Assembly: GCA_038748365.1 (NCBI GenBank)
Contig: JBCDIZ010000013.1
Coordinates: 4,728 to 68,727 of the forward strand
Reading direction: 5' to 3'
DNA: 64,000 nt
Source of the DNA: Alterisphingorhabdus sp038748365
GTDB lineage: Bacteria > Pseudomonadota > Alphaproteobacteria > Sphingomonadales > Sphingomonadaceae
The translations under genes and the position numbers were made by a program. The notes beneath the pieces were generated by a model, which was not told where the DNA came from, did not search any database, and saw only the letters and a program-made list of their open reading frames with translations. Every line of letters starts with the position of its first letter. Position 1 is the first letter of the stretch. Shown here piece after piece: positions 1-7,627 of the stretch.

Positions 1-840
1 ACGGATGATCTGGTGCGGTGGGATGACCTGATGCAGGCCAATGACCTGCCGCCGATCTCGGAAACGCGGACACAAGCCATTCAGGACTGGACCGTCGACA
101 CACGCGACATTGTCGCGCAAGGGGACACAAAACCGATACAGGACAGCCGCGCCGGGTCACTTTTCCATATCCGGCTCTCACCGCTTAACGGATCGATGCC
201 GCGATATGAGGTTGGTGATCTGTTCGAGTGGTACGGCGATGATGGCGTACGGCGCGAATTTTCGATCGCAAGCCTGCCGGACGATCCCAGCCTCGATCTG
301 TTCGTGCGCCGTGTGGAGTTGCCCGGAGGCGCCATGGGCAAAGCTTCGGCAACGCTGACAGGCAGCGATGGCCCTTCACAGATCAAAGGCCAGATCAGAC
401 CCTTTCCCAATTTCCATGAAACGGCTGGCACAGGCCCCTTACTGGCTATAGCGGCTGGCTCAGGCTGGGGCGGCCTGCGTCCGCATGTTGTAGGTGCCAT
501 CCAAAAAGGGCGACCTGTCTGGCTGATCTATGGCGAGCGCGGACCAGACCGTGATCTTGCAATCTTCTCCGAGATGCTGGCCTGGCACAAAGAAGGGCGG
601 ATTCAGAAGCTCGATCTGACGCTTTCCCGAGCAGACACGCCAGCACCGCGATATGTTCAGGACTGTGTTGCGCAATCCGCTGAAGGAATCGTTGATTTTC
701 TGGGCAATGAGGGCGCCGTTGCGATCTGCGGAGCCGCGGCCATGGGCGATCAGGTGGTGGAACAACTGAAGCAGGCATTACCGGATCAATGGATTGAGGA
801 TGCTTATAGCAAAGGTCGCTTCCGTTCCGCTACTTATTGA
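1..840 (+). CDS. Flavoprotein reductase, C-terminal part (CysJ / P450-reductase-like FAD-NADPH module), cut by window edge
   Basis: The reading frame is open from base 1, so the gene starts upstream. The visible 279 residues form a ferredoxin-NADP reductase type module. A RREFSIAS motif (the RxYS FAD-binding signature) lies near residue 85, a glycine-rich AAGSGWGG nucleotide-binding turn near 150, YGER near 180, and YVQD plus a CGAA NADPH-binding segment further on. The chain ends in GRFRSATY, with the terminal aromatic residue expected in CysJ and cytochrome P450 reductase relatives. By family, it moves electrons from NADPH through FAD, usually to an FMN flavodoxin domain that would lie upstream. 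The physiological acceptor cannot be told. The GTG at 13 is probably internal. Confidence 0.75.
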   Translation, partial: TDDLVRWDDLMQANDLPPISETRTQAIQDWTVDTRDIVAQGDTKPIQDSRAGSLFHIRLSPLNGSMPRYEVGDLFEWYGDDGVRREFSIASLPDDPSLDLFVRRVELPGGAMGKASATLTGSDGPSQIKGQIRPFPNFHETAGTGPLLAIAAGSGWGGLRPHVVGAIQKGRPVWLIYGERGPDRDLAIFSEMLAWHKEGRIQKLDLTLSRADTPAPRYVQDCVAQSAEGIVDFLGNEGAVAICGAAAMGDQVVEQLKQALPDQWIEDAYSKGRFRSATY

Positions 841-929
841 TGTTGCGCGGATATTGGTAGCAATAACATTGGATCGGATAGGCAATCAGTTTATCGCCAG
901 CAGTAGTAAGCGCGGGTAAACTAAGCCAG

Positions 930-1421
930 TTAGGCAGCCTTGTCTGGCGACAGGTTAAGTGTAGCATTACTGTCGTCGCGCGCAGTTACTTTCGGCGTCG
1001 TCGCGGCCTTGCTCTTGTGGCGGAACTGACCATCGACATGTCCGCCTTGCTCGATCGTGATTGTTTCATAGGAAATATCGCCGGTAATCCGGGCGGTGCT
1101 TTCAACGATTAGCTCATGCGCATCAATCGAGCCTTCGACCAGACCAGCCAGGCGCGCGGTTTGGGCGATAATGGCGCCGTGAATTTCGCTGCCTTCGCCC
1201 TGCACCAGTGAGGCGCATTGCAGGTCACCATCAACCCGGCCATCAACATGCAAGTCGACCTTGGCAACGACATTTCCAGTAATAACAACGTCAGAGCCAA
1301 TAACCGAAAAGGTGGAACCGCTACCCATGGCGGAGCCGCGTGAGGAACGGGAAGCCACTTTAGACGTCTCCGCCATTCGCTCTGGTACGTTGCTGGGCGT
1401 TGGCTTGGATCTTGAGAACAT
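930..1421 (-). CDS. Bactofilin (polymer-forming cytoskeletal protein)
   Basis: The protein has about 163 residues. A polar N-terminal tail is followed by a right-handed beta-helix core of short repeating hydrophobic and glycine units (VIGSDVVITGNV, VDGRVDGDLQ and similar), then a polar C-terminal tail, which is the bactofilin (DUF583) pattern. Bactofilins form nucleotide-free filaments that localise cell-wall enzymes. The start at MFSRSKP (1421) overlaps the upstream M23 peptidase gene by about 60 bases, and a shorter start at 1376 is possible. Pairing with an M23 endopeptidase on the same strand is a recurring arrangement and suggests the filament positions that peptidase. Confidence 0.85.
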   Translation of the reverse strand: MFSRSKPTPSNVPERMAETSKVASRSSRGSAMGSGSTFSVIGSDVVITGNVVAKVDLHVDGRVDGDLQCASLVQGEGSEIHGAIIAQTARLAGLVEGSIDAHELIVESTARITGDISYETITIEQGGHVDGQFRHKSKAATTPKVTARDDSNATLNLSPDKAA

Positions 1422-2538
1422 CGCTATTGGCTTCCAGAAAGGGTTTAGGGTCAATGGCCTTGCCATTTACGCGGACTTCAAAGTGCAGATGGGTCCCGGT
1501 TGAACGGCCGCTATTGCCCATTCCGCCGATTTCCGACCCGGCACGAACTTCGCTGCCTATTGTAGCAGATATTCCCGCAAGATGCGCGTAACGTGTCATC
1601 ATGCCATTGCCATGGTCAATATCAACGGTACGACCATAGCCGCCTTTCCATCCGACAAAGGTGACCTTGCCATCGGCTGCGGCCAGAATTGGCTGGCCGT
1701 AAGCGCCTCTAAAGTCCAGACCGCTATGCATGGCAGGGCGCCCGGTAAACGGGTCGCTACGATAGCCGAAATCGCTGGTGATGGAGTTCATATCGGCCGG
1801 TTCTGCATAAGGAACGCGAGCCAATCCACGTTCAAGCGCATCCATACGCGCGAGCTTCTGGCCTAATGTGATAAAGCGTTGATCCAGCGTCGCGACACTC
1901 TCTTCACTATCAAGAAAGGGGAGGAAGGGACCACCCTGTGCCGTGCCGTTGTCGCGGACGATTTCTTTGGGATTGAGGCCCAGTTTGCGGATTGCCGACT
2001 CTGCCTGAGCCGAACGACGATCAGCCTCGGCCGACAGCATGGCCACAAAGGCCAGCTGCCGCGCCTCGACGAACGCCAGCGCACGGGCTTCAGGAATGAG
2101 AGCGCTTATTTTTTCTGCGATCACATCCTGAGACTTGGCATCCTCTCCCTCGCTGGCTGATGCTTTTGCTTTTTTTGCCGGGAAATAGCGCTCTGCCAGG
2201 GCATCCAGTTCATCTTGGCGGCGCTCCAGATCTGCGGCGACCTTGTCGACCGAGTCGCGGTAGGCTTCTACGCGGCTTTCGGAATCTGCAACTTTGGCTT
2301 GCTTGGCATTGAGCGCGAGCCGGTCAAGCGACACGCTATATTGGCTAATCGCCATGCCTAAAGTGATGAGCAGCCAGAAGGTGGCTGCTCCGATAACGCC
2401 CAGAAATACGGTAATTTGCAGACGCGATGAGATTTTCAGGAATTTTACCTGACCATCGGCGCGCATAAAAAATTCGCGTTCTGGAAACCATCGCAACAAG
2501 CGCGCATATATCGCGTTGTCGGCGCTAAAGATTTTCAC
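1360..2538 (-). CDS. Membrane-anchored M23 family peptidoglycan endopeptidase
   Basis: The protein has 392 residues. A short cytoplasmic segment is followed by one transmembrane helix at about 43-63, then a periplasmic coiled coil (about 70-190) and a C-terminal LytM/M23 domain. The zinc and catalytic residues are intact: HSGLD (His271, Asp275), then HLHFEV (His350, His352). It is therefore probably an active D,D-endopeptidase, unlike the EnvC-like protein at 5757-6980. The start is GTG at 2538. It is co-directional with and overlaps the bactofilin gene, indicating a two-gene cell-shape operon. The GANTC-rich region lies directly upstream. Confidence 0.88.
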   Translation of the reverse strand: MKIFSADNAIYARLLRWFPEREFFMRADGQVKFLKISSRLQITVFLGVIGAATFWLLITLGMAISQYSVSLDRLALNAKQAKVADSESRVEAYRDSVDKVAADLERRQDELDALAERYFPAKKAKASASEGEDAKSQDVIAEKISALIPEARALAFVEARQLAFVAMLSAEADRRSAQAESAIRKLGLNPKEIVRDNGTAQGGPFLPFLDSEESVATLDQRFITLGQKLARMDALERGLARVPYAEPADMNSITSDFGYRSDPFTGRPAMHSGLDFRGAYGQPILAAADGKVTFVGWKGGYGRTVDIDHGNGMMTRYAHLAGISATIGSEVRAGSEIGGMGNSGRSTGTHLHFEVRVNGKAIDPKPFLEANSDVLKIQANAQQRTRANGGDV

Positions 2539-2595
2539 GACCCTATTTTCCTGTGTCCCTGATTAGGGTGAGGCCATTAGCAAAGGGTGATTAAT

Positions 2596-2745
2596 GAATC
2601 GAATCCGATGTTGCAGACTCGTGATGAGTCGAATGCATATTGCGGCCAGTGGTTTTACATTTTTGCAAATTGTCGATTCTGGATCGAAAATACAGCTTTG
2701 GTTCAAAAAATCTTGTGATTGAGTCGCTTAGCGGCTCTACGAGTC
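2596..2745. promoter_or_regulatory. Cluster of seven GANTC (CcrM methylation) sites
   Basis: The 277-base gap between the divergent M23-bactofilin operon and proA holds GANTC pentamers at 2596, 2601, 2616, 2626, 2675, 2721 and 2741, most followed by G. One per roughly 256 bases is the chance expectation. The pair at 2616 and 2626 forms GACTC-GTGAT-GAGTC, an inverted repeat. In alphaproteobacteria CcrM methylates GANTC and GcrA reads the mark in cell-cycle promoters. That this region is such a promoter is inference. I saw no convincing -35/-10 pair or DnaA box in it. Confidence 0.55.
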
Positions 2746-2815
2746 GTTTCCGGTCTGGCTTGCGCTGCTTTGGGGCACAGCTTATTGGCCGGGAAGTGCA
2801 TCAAAAGACAGACAT

Positions 2816-4102
2816 ATGACAGCGAACCCGGATACATCTTTTGCAAATGCCCATCAGGCGGAGCATATCATTGATGCCCTGGCACGCGCCGCACATCAGG
2901 GGCAGCATGCACTTGCCCTTGTGGATGGAGAGAAACGGCGGCGCGGATTGCAGGCAGCTGCCGATGCGCTGGATGCGGACCGTGTGACTATATTGCACGC
3001 CAATGCAGAAGATGTGGCCGCTGCCAAAGCCAATGGTTTGAGCGATGCCATGTGTGACCGGCTGGCACTTGATGATAGTCGGATCGATGGCATCGTGACT
3101 GCCGTCAGGGATATTGCTGATTTGCCCGATCCCCTTGGCCATGAATTGGATAGTCGCACCCGGCCCAATGGCTTGGTCATTCGCCGCATTAGCGTACCGC
3201 TGGGTGTCATCGGCATGATTTATGAAAGTCGGCCTAATGTCACCGTTGATGCGGCGGCACTCTGTATCCGTGCCGGAAATGCAGTGATCCTGCGTGGCGG
3301 CAGTGAAGCACAGCGCAGCAATGCTGCATTGCATGCCGCCATGGTGCATGGATTGGTGGTTGGAGGCTTACCCGAAAATGCAGTGCAGCGTGTGGCGGAT
3401 CAGGACCGCGCGTTGGTTGGCGCGATGCTGCGCGCCAGCGATACCATTGATCTCATCATTCCGCGCGGTGGTCGCTCGCTGGTCGAAAGAGTGCAGCAGG
3501 AAGCAAGGGTGCCTGTGCTGGCGCATCTTGATGGCATTTGCCACAGCTATGTCCATGCCAGTGCTGATCCCGAGAAAGCTGAAGCGATTGTTGTCAATGC
3601 CAAGATGCGCCGTACTGGAATATGCGGCGCTACCGAGACGGTTTTGATTGATCAGGATTTCCCGCAGCCAGAACAGGTCATTGGCGCTTTGATTGATGCC
3701 GGATGCGAGGTGCGCGGCGATGATATGGCGATGGAATTGGACCGCCGCGTTGTCCCTGCGATGCGGGAAGATTGGGGACAAGAATTTCTGGCACCTATTG
3801 TTGCGGTGCGCTGCGTGCGCGATGTTGAAGAGGCGATGGCGCATATCGCTACCTATGGTTCGGGTCATACCGAAGCGATTATCACTGAAGACAGCGAAGC
3901 CGCGGCGCGGTTCCAAGCCGGCGTCGACAGCGCGATTGTCATGGTCAATGCCTCAACCCAATTTGCCGATGGCGGCGAATTTGGGCTGGGCGCGGAAATC
4001 GGGATTGCCACGGGAAGGCTGCATGCGCGCGGCCCGGTTGGGGTGGAAGCGCTAACTACTTATAAATGGCTGGTCGATGGTACCGGGCAGATACGGCCTT
4101 GA
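2816..4102 (+). CDS. proA: Gamma-glutamyl phosphate reductase
   Basis: The 428-residue length is typical. The protein belongs to the aldehyde dehydrogenase superfamily and reduces gamma-glutamyl phosphate to glutamate semialdehyde with NADPH in proline synthesis. The sequence shows PLGVIGMIYESRPNVT near residue 130, the RGG(S)EA segment, and the catalytic cysteine in RRTGICGATE (Cys270). ProA normally acts with the kinase ProB, which is not in this window. It is followed 9 bases later by nadD on the same strand, so the two are probably cotranscribed. Confidence 0.95.
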   Translation: MTANPDTSFANAHQAEHIIDALARAAHQGQHALALVDGEKRRRGLQAAADALDADRVTILHANAEDVAAAKANGLSDAMCDRLALDDSRIDGIVTAVRDIADLPDPLGHELDSRTRPNGLVIRRISVPLGVIGMIYESRPNVTVDAAALCIRAGNAVILRGGSEAQRSNAALHAAMVHGLVVGGLPENAVQRVADQDRALVGAMLRASDTIDLIIPRGGRSLVERVQQEARVPVLAHLDGICHSYVHASADPEKAEAIVVNAKMRRTGICGATETVLIDQDFPQPEQVIGALIDAGCEVRGDDMAMELDRRVVPAMREDWGQEFLAPIVAVRCVRDVEEAMAHIATYGSGHTEAIITEDSEAAARFQAGVDSAIVMVNASTQFADGGEFGLGAEIGIATGRLHARGPVGVEALTTYKWLVDGTGQIRP

Positions 4103-4111
4103 GAATCTCGC

Positions 4112-4774
4112 ATGATTGCTGACAGATCAAAGGTGCGTCCCGGACGCAAACCGGTCGGCCTGTTGGGTGGCTCCTTCAACCCGGCGCATGGCGGCCATCG
4201 CAGTATCACCCTGTTTACTATCGATGCGTTGCGGTTGGAGGAATGCTGGTGGCTGGTCTCGCCGGGTAATCCGCTCAAAGCCGGGGCAACAGATATGGCT
4301 CCACTGGATGCCCGTCTCGCCTCGGCACAGGATATGTCCCGCGCCGCGCCGATCCGCGCCACCGCGATCGAGCGTACGATGCAAACGCGCTATACGATTG
4401 ATACTTTGCGTGCCTTGGTGAACCGTTATCCGCGCCATCAATTCATCTGGATTATGGGTGCGGATAATCTGGAAAATTTTCATCGCTGGCGCCAATGGCG
4501 TGAAATTGCACGATTAATGCCGATTGCGGTCATCGCCAGACCCGGTTATACTCCAGCTGCTTTTGCTTCAAAGGCAATGGCTTGGTTCGGGCGCTTTGTC
4601 CGGCCCCGGAACCAGAGTGTGCATTGGACGAAATGGAGCACGCCAGCGCTTGTGATATTGCGCTATCGTTCCGATCCGCGTTCGGCGAGTAACATCCGCC
4701 GTACCACCCCCAATTGGCATAGCAACTATGCTGGTCATATCGTTCGTGACGATGTGACCCGCGAATTGCTGTGA
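4112..4774 (+). CDS. nadD: Nicotinate-nucleotide adenylyltransferase
   Basis: The 220-residue protein transfers AMP to nicotinate mononucleotide to make deamido-NAD in NAD synthesis. The nucleotidyltransferase signature GGSFNPAHGGH lies at about 18-28 and is followed by IWIMGADNLENFHRWRQW, a hallmark of NadD. The usual late SxxxIR motif appears as SASNIRR near the C-terminus. It lies between proA and rsfS, and nadD next to rsfS and rlmH is a widely conserved arrangement. Confidence 0.93.
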   Translation: MIADRSKVRPGRKPVGLLGGSFNPAHGGHRSITLFTIDALRLEECWWLVSPGNPLKAGATDMAPLDARLASAQDMSRAAPIRATAIERTMQTRYTIDTLRALVNRYPRHQFIWIMGADNLENFHRWRQWREIARLMPIAVIARPGYTPAAFASKAMAWFGRFVRPRNQSVHWTKWSTPALVILRYRSDPRSASNIRRTTPNWHSNYAGHIVRDDVTRELL

Positions 4775-4795
4775 TGCCGATTGCTGTAAAGACAA

Positions 4796-4833
4796 GTGGC
4801 CCAGGCTGGGTGGGAGCAGCCATTATGGGCCAC
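4796..4833 (+). other. Two-tier hairpin in the nadD-rsfS gap
   Basis: GTGGCCC (4796-4802) pairs with GGGCCAC (4827-4833). Inside it GGCTG (4804-4808) pairs with CAGCC (4817-4821). No T-run follows, so it is not a canonical terminator. It ends 18 bases before the TTG start of rsfS and just upstream of the Shine-Dalgarno sequence GAGGAA. It could act as a leader or RNA-processing hairpin, but that is inference. Confidence 0.4.
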
Positions 4834-4851
4834 CAGTAAAGAGGAACTCTT

Positions 4852-5262
4852 TTGACCAATTTAGCTGAAACCGTGACCGAAAGGCCATCCACGCCGCTCA
4901 ATCCCGGTGCTGACGCCGGGCCTGAACCTGATGCCCTGCTGGCGCTTGCTCGCCAGTCGCTTGATGATGATCAGGCACAGGATATGGTTGTCATTGATCT
5001 GGAAGGCAAAAGCAGCATTGCCGATCATATGATTATCGCATCCGGCCGCTCGACACGTCAGGTCGCATCCATGGCGCAGAAGATGGTCGAACGGATCAAA
5101 AAGGCCGGTGGAGCGGCACGTATTGAAGGTCTGCCCAATGCAGACTGGGTGCTGATTGATGCCGGTGATGTCATTGTTCATCTGTTCCGCCCGGAAGTGC
5201 GCAGCTTCTACAATCTGGAGCGGATGTGGGGCTTTGACGATAGGGCTGAGGGTAACGCCTAA
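4852..5262 (+). CDS. rsfS: Ribosomal silencing factor RsfS
   Basis: The 136-residue protein belongs to the RsfS/Iojap family, which binds uL14 on the 50S subunit and blocks subunit joining during starvation. The core runs from about residue 25 and includes DMVVIDLEGKSSIADHM, the SGRSTRQV segment, and the family C-terminus WVLIDAGDVIVHLF then RSFYNLERMW. The start is TTG, chosen because GAGGAA lies about six bases upstream and no ATG fits the full domain. The first 20 residues are a polar extension. It sits between nadD and rlmH as in many bacteria. Confidence 0.93.
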   Translation: MTNLAETVTERPSTPLNPGADAGPEPDALLALARQSLDDDQAQDMVVIDLEGKSSIADHMIIASGRSTRQVASMAQKMVERIKKAGGAARIEGLPNADWVLIDAGDVIVHLFRPEVRSFYNLERMWGFDDRAEGNA

Positions 5263-5321
5263 ACGGCGGGCTGAGCAGAACAGGCAATTGCGCCTGACAT
5301 TTCAGATGATATGAAAGTCCC

Positions 5322-5750
5322 ATGAAGCTGCATATCATCGCCCGGGGCAAAATCGGCCGCAGCGCCGAGGCAGAGCTTGTGACCCGATATATGGAACGCC
5401 TGTCATGGCCCTGGCAGGTGACCGAACTCGCCGACCGCCCGGATGCGATGGCCAAACCTCCCATAGCTATGCCGTGCCGCAGCATCCTGCTTGATGAAAA
5501 AGGCAAGAATCTCTCTTCCATGCAGCTTTCCGAGATACTGGGCCGATGGCGTGATGATGGCGTGCGCGAAACGCGGCTGTTTATCGGTGGTGCGGATGGT
5601 TTTGATGACGCACAGCGGGCCGAAGCCGATCTGCTGCTCTCCTTCGGCAAGGCCACCTGGCCGCATATGATAGCGCGTGCGATGCTGGCAGAGCAGCTAT
5701 GGCGTGCCACCAGCATCTTGGCTGGCCATCCCTATCATCGGGAAGGCTAG
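5322..5750 (+). CDS. rlmH: 23S rRNA pseudouridine(1915) N3-methyltransferase
   Basis: The 142-residue SPOUT-class methyltransferase modifies pseudouridine 1915 in helix 69 of 23S rRNA, using SAM. It shows the N-terminal MKLHIIARGK strand, LLDEKGKNLSS (the DExGK motif near 57-67) and the knot segment LFIGGADGFDD near 87-97, with the short C-terminal helix bearing EQLWRA. RlmH and RsfS both act on the ribosome and are usually adjacent. The next gene starts 6 bases downstream. Confidence 0.95.
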   Translation: MKLHIIARGKIGRSAEAELVTRYMERLSWPWQVTELADRPDAMAKPPIAMPCRSILLDEKGKNLSSMQLSEILGRWRDDGVRETRLFIGGADGFDDAQRAEADLLLSFGKATWPHMIARAMLAEQLWRATSILAGHPYHREG

Positions 5751-5756
5751 GGGGAG

Positions 5757-6980
5757 ATGGTGCGACCTTTCATTCTTTGCGTGGTTATCGGCATCGCGCT
5801 GATGGCCATAAGCTGGTCCGCTATTGCGCAAAATGCGGTGCTGCCGGGACAAACTGTCGCGGAAACACAAAAAGCGCTACGTGCTGCCGAGGCGCAGGCG
5901 AAGGCCGCTTTGGAACGTGCCGAGACATTGCAGAAACGAGCCGACAGTGCCAGCAAACGTGCGGATAAAGCGCGCGGAGATATTCAGGCGATGGCGGCGC
6001 GGGTGCAAGAATCCGAAGCGCGGATTGCTGCTGCCAATGCGCGCATTTCCATTCTTGATACGCTGCAATTGGCGCAGAAGCGGCGTCTGGCGGCAAAACA
6101 GGAACCGATGATTAAGCTAACAGCGGCACTGCAGCAGCTGAGTCGACGGCCAACCGCGCTCGCTCTCGTCAAGCCCGGCTCGCTTGAAGAAACAGTACGA
6201 GTGCGCGCATTAATGGCATCAATCCGGCCACAGGTGGAGGATATGTCACAGGAATTGCGCGAGGATATAGAGCGCAGCCGCACATTGCGGCAACAGGCCG
6301 AGAAGGCAGCGACAACGTTGCGCGCATCACGGCAGAAGCTGGAGGACCGGCGTCTCGCGCTGGCACGTTTGGAAACGGCAGCGCGTCTTGAATCGCGCGA
6401 GCTGACCGGCGGCGCACAGCTGGAGGAAGATCGCGCAATTGCTTTAGGCGAAGATGCCCGCGATCTTGATGATCTGATCGACCGCATCACTGTTAGCAGC
6501 ACAATACGCGAGGAACTGGCAGCGCTGGATGGCCCGCGGTTACGCCCTGACCGACCGGAGCTTTCCACTGTTGTTGGCAAGGGTACGGCCACACCGCGCC
6601 GCGCCGGTCGCCCGGCCTATATGCTGCCCGTTGTCGGCACCGTGACCACCGGATTTGGCGAGGTGTCGGAAAGTGGTGTGACGGCGCGCGGCATTACCAT
6701 CCGTGCCGGCGACGCGGCGCAGATTATCGCGCCTGCCAGAGCACGGGTTGCCTATGCTGGTGACTATCGTGGCTTTGGCGAGATCATCATATTGGAGCAT
6801 GATGGCGGCTGGACGACGCTGATCACCGGTCTGGCGGCGATCAATGCTGAGGTCGGCGATGACTTGTCACAGGGCGCACCAATTGGCCGGGCGCCAGCGG
6901 GCGAGGGCGGCGATATCATGATCGAATTGCGCCGCAATGGTCAGCCGGTTGATGTCGCGACGCTGATTGCGGCTCAATAA
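5757..6980 (+). CDS. EnvC-like murein hydrolase activator with degenerate LytM domain
   Basis: The protein has 407 residues. An N-terminal signal peptide or anchor (about 1-24) is followed by a long coiled coil (about 30-260) rich in A, E, K and R, and a C-terminal M23/LytM fold. The catalytic residues are lost. The HxxxD segment reads VTARGITIRA and the final HxH reads DIMIELR, so zinc cannot be bound in the usual way. That fits the EnvC/NlpD class, which activates N-acetylmuramyl amidases at the septum rather than cutting wall itself. It is co-directional with rlmH. In many alphaproteobacteria a CtpA-type S41 protease follows; here a repeat and a convergent gene follow instead. Confidence 0.82.
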   Translation: MVRPFILCVVIGIALMAISWSAIAQNAVLPGQTVAETQKALRAAEAQAKAALERAETLQKRADSASKRADKARGDIQAMAARVQESEARIAAANARISILDTLQLAQKRRLAAKQEPMIKLTAALQQLSRRPTALALVKPGSLEETVRVRALMASIRPQVEDMSQELREDIERSRTLRQQAEKAATTLRASRQKLEDRRLALARLETAARLESRELTGGAQLEEDRAIALGEDARDLDDLIDRITVSSTIREELAALDGPRLRPDRPELSTVVGKGTATPRRAGRPAYMLPVVGTVTTGFGEVSESGVTARGITIRAGDAAQIIAPARARVAYAGDYRGFGEIIILEHDGGWTTLITGLAAINAEVGDDLSQGAPIGRAPAGEGGDIMIELRRNGQPVDVATLIAAQ

Positions 6981-6986
6981 GCCAAA

Positions 6987-7168
6987 TCCTCCTCGGAACG
7001 GGGAGGGGGACCGTCGCAGACGGTCGAGGGGCACCCTCGGCATGATACAGAGTTGAGAAAATGCGCGATTGGGCGGTCATTACCACTACGAAATAACCAT
7101 AAATCTCGCATCAAGCGGCCTGTGCCCCTCCACCAGCTTCGCTGGTTCCCCTCTCCCAAGGGGGAGGA
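6987..7168. repeat. Inverted pair of two-hairpin REP elements (family B)
   Basis: The left copy (6987-7034) consists of hairpin 1 (CCTC..GGAACGGGGAGG), GGGACC, hairpin 2 (CCGTCGCAGACGG) and GAGGGGC. The right copy (7122-7168) is the same unit inverted. The 87-base spacer between them has no gene. The right copy ends one base before the stop codon of the convergent gene at 7170. The pair resembles BIMEs of enterobacteria and could fold as transcription-stopping structures for both flanking genes. Confidence 0.75.
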
Positions 7169-7169
7169 T

Positions 7170-7556
7170 TTATTCTTTCGACGCCTCGCGTTCTTCCTTG
7201 GTCAGCAGCACACAACCATAGCCTTCACGAAATTCCGCCTGCTGCTCAGCAAGTAACGGAACATAGGCAGTAATGCGCTTGGCTTCCTCATCATCGCTAA
7301 GCGACACAACTTCCATCCCAGGCTCCAGATCCTTCTCACAATCGGTGAGATCGCGCCCGCCAACATAGCGGCACGAACAGACCACGCGGGCAGAATAAGC
7401 TGAGCCGATATTGCTATAGCTGCGGATCGCAGCGAGGTTCCACACTATGCCAATAATCGCCACCAACAGCAGCGCGATTACCACCCAAAGCACAATGCGG
7501 CCTTTACTTATACCGCCCGATTTTTGTGGGCCTTCAGATTGTTGAGCTGCTGACAT
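7170..7556 (-). CDS. Small single-pass membrane protein, unknown function
   Basis: The protein has 128 residues. A polar N-terminus (about 20 residues) precedes one strong transmembrane helix (about 21-45, VLWVVIALLLVAIIGIVW), then an extracytoplasmic or cytoplasmic tail with three cysteines in CSCRYVGGRDLTDC and a fourth near GYGCVLL. I do not recognise the family. The cysteines suggest disulphides if the tail is periplasmic. The similar look of the helix and tail to small proteins encoded beside class C-like serine hydrolases is suggestive only. It is transcribed divergently from the serine hydrolase at 7628. Confidence 0.7.
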   Translation of the reverse strand: MSAAQQSEGPQKSGGISKGRIVLWVVIALLLVAIIGIVWNLAAIRSYSNIGSAYSARVVCSCRYVGGRDLTDCEKDLEPGMEVVSLSDDEEAKRITAYVPLLAEQQAEFREGYGCVLLTKEEREASKE

Positions 7557-7627
7557 GAAGCGTTGCGTCCCCCGAAAAATGCCATATTGTTAGCGCGATA
7601 CTCTTCCGGCCATAGCCGTGCATCCTG

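Noticed and set aside
5757..6980. Active M23 endopeptidase
   Set aside because: The HxxxD and HxH metal ligands are missing, so it is called EnvC-like.
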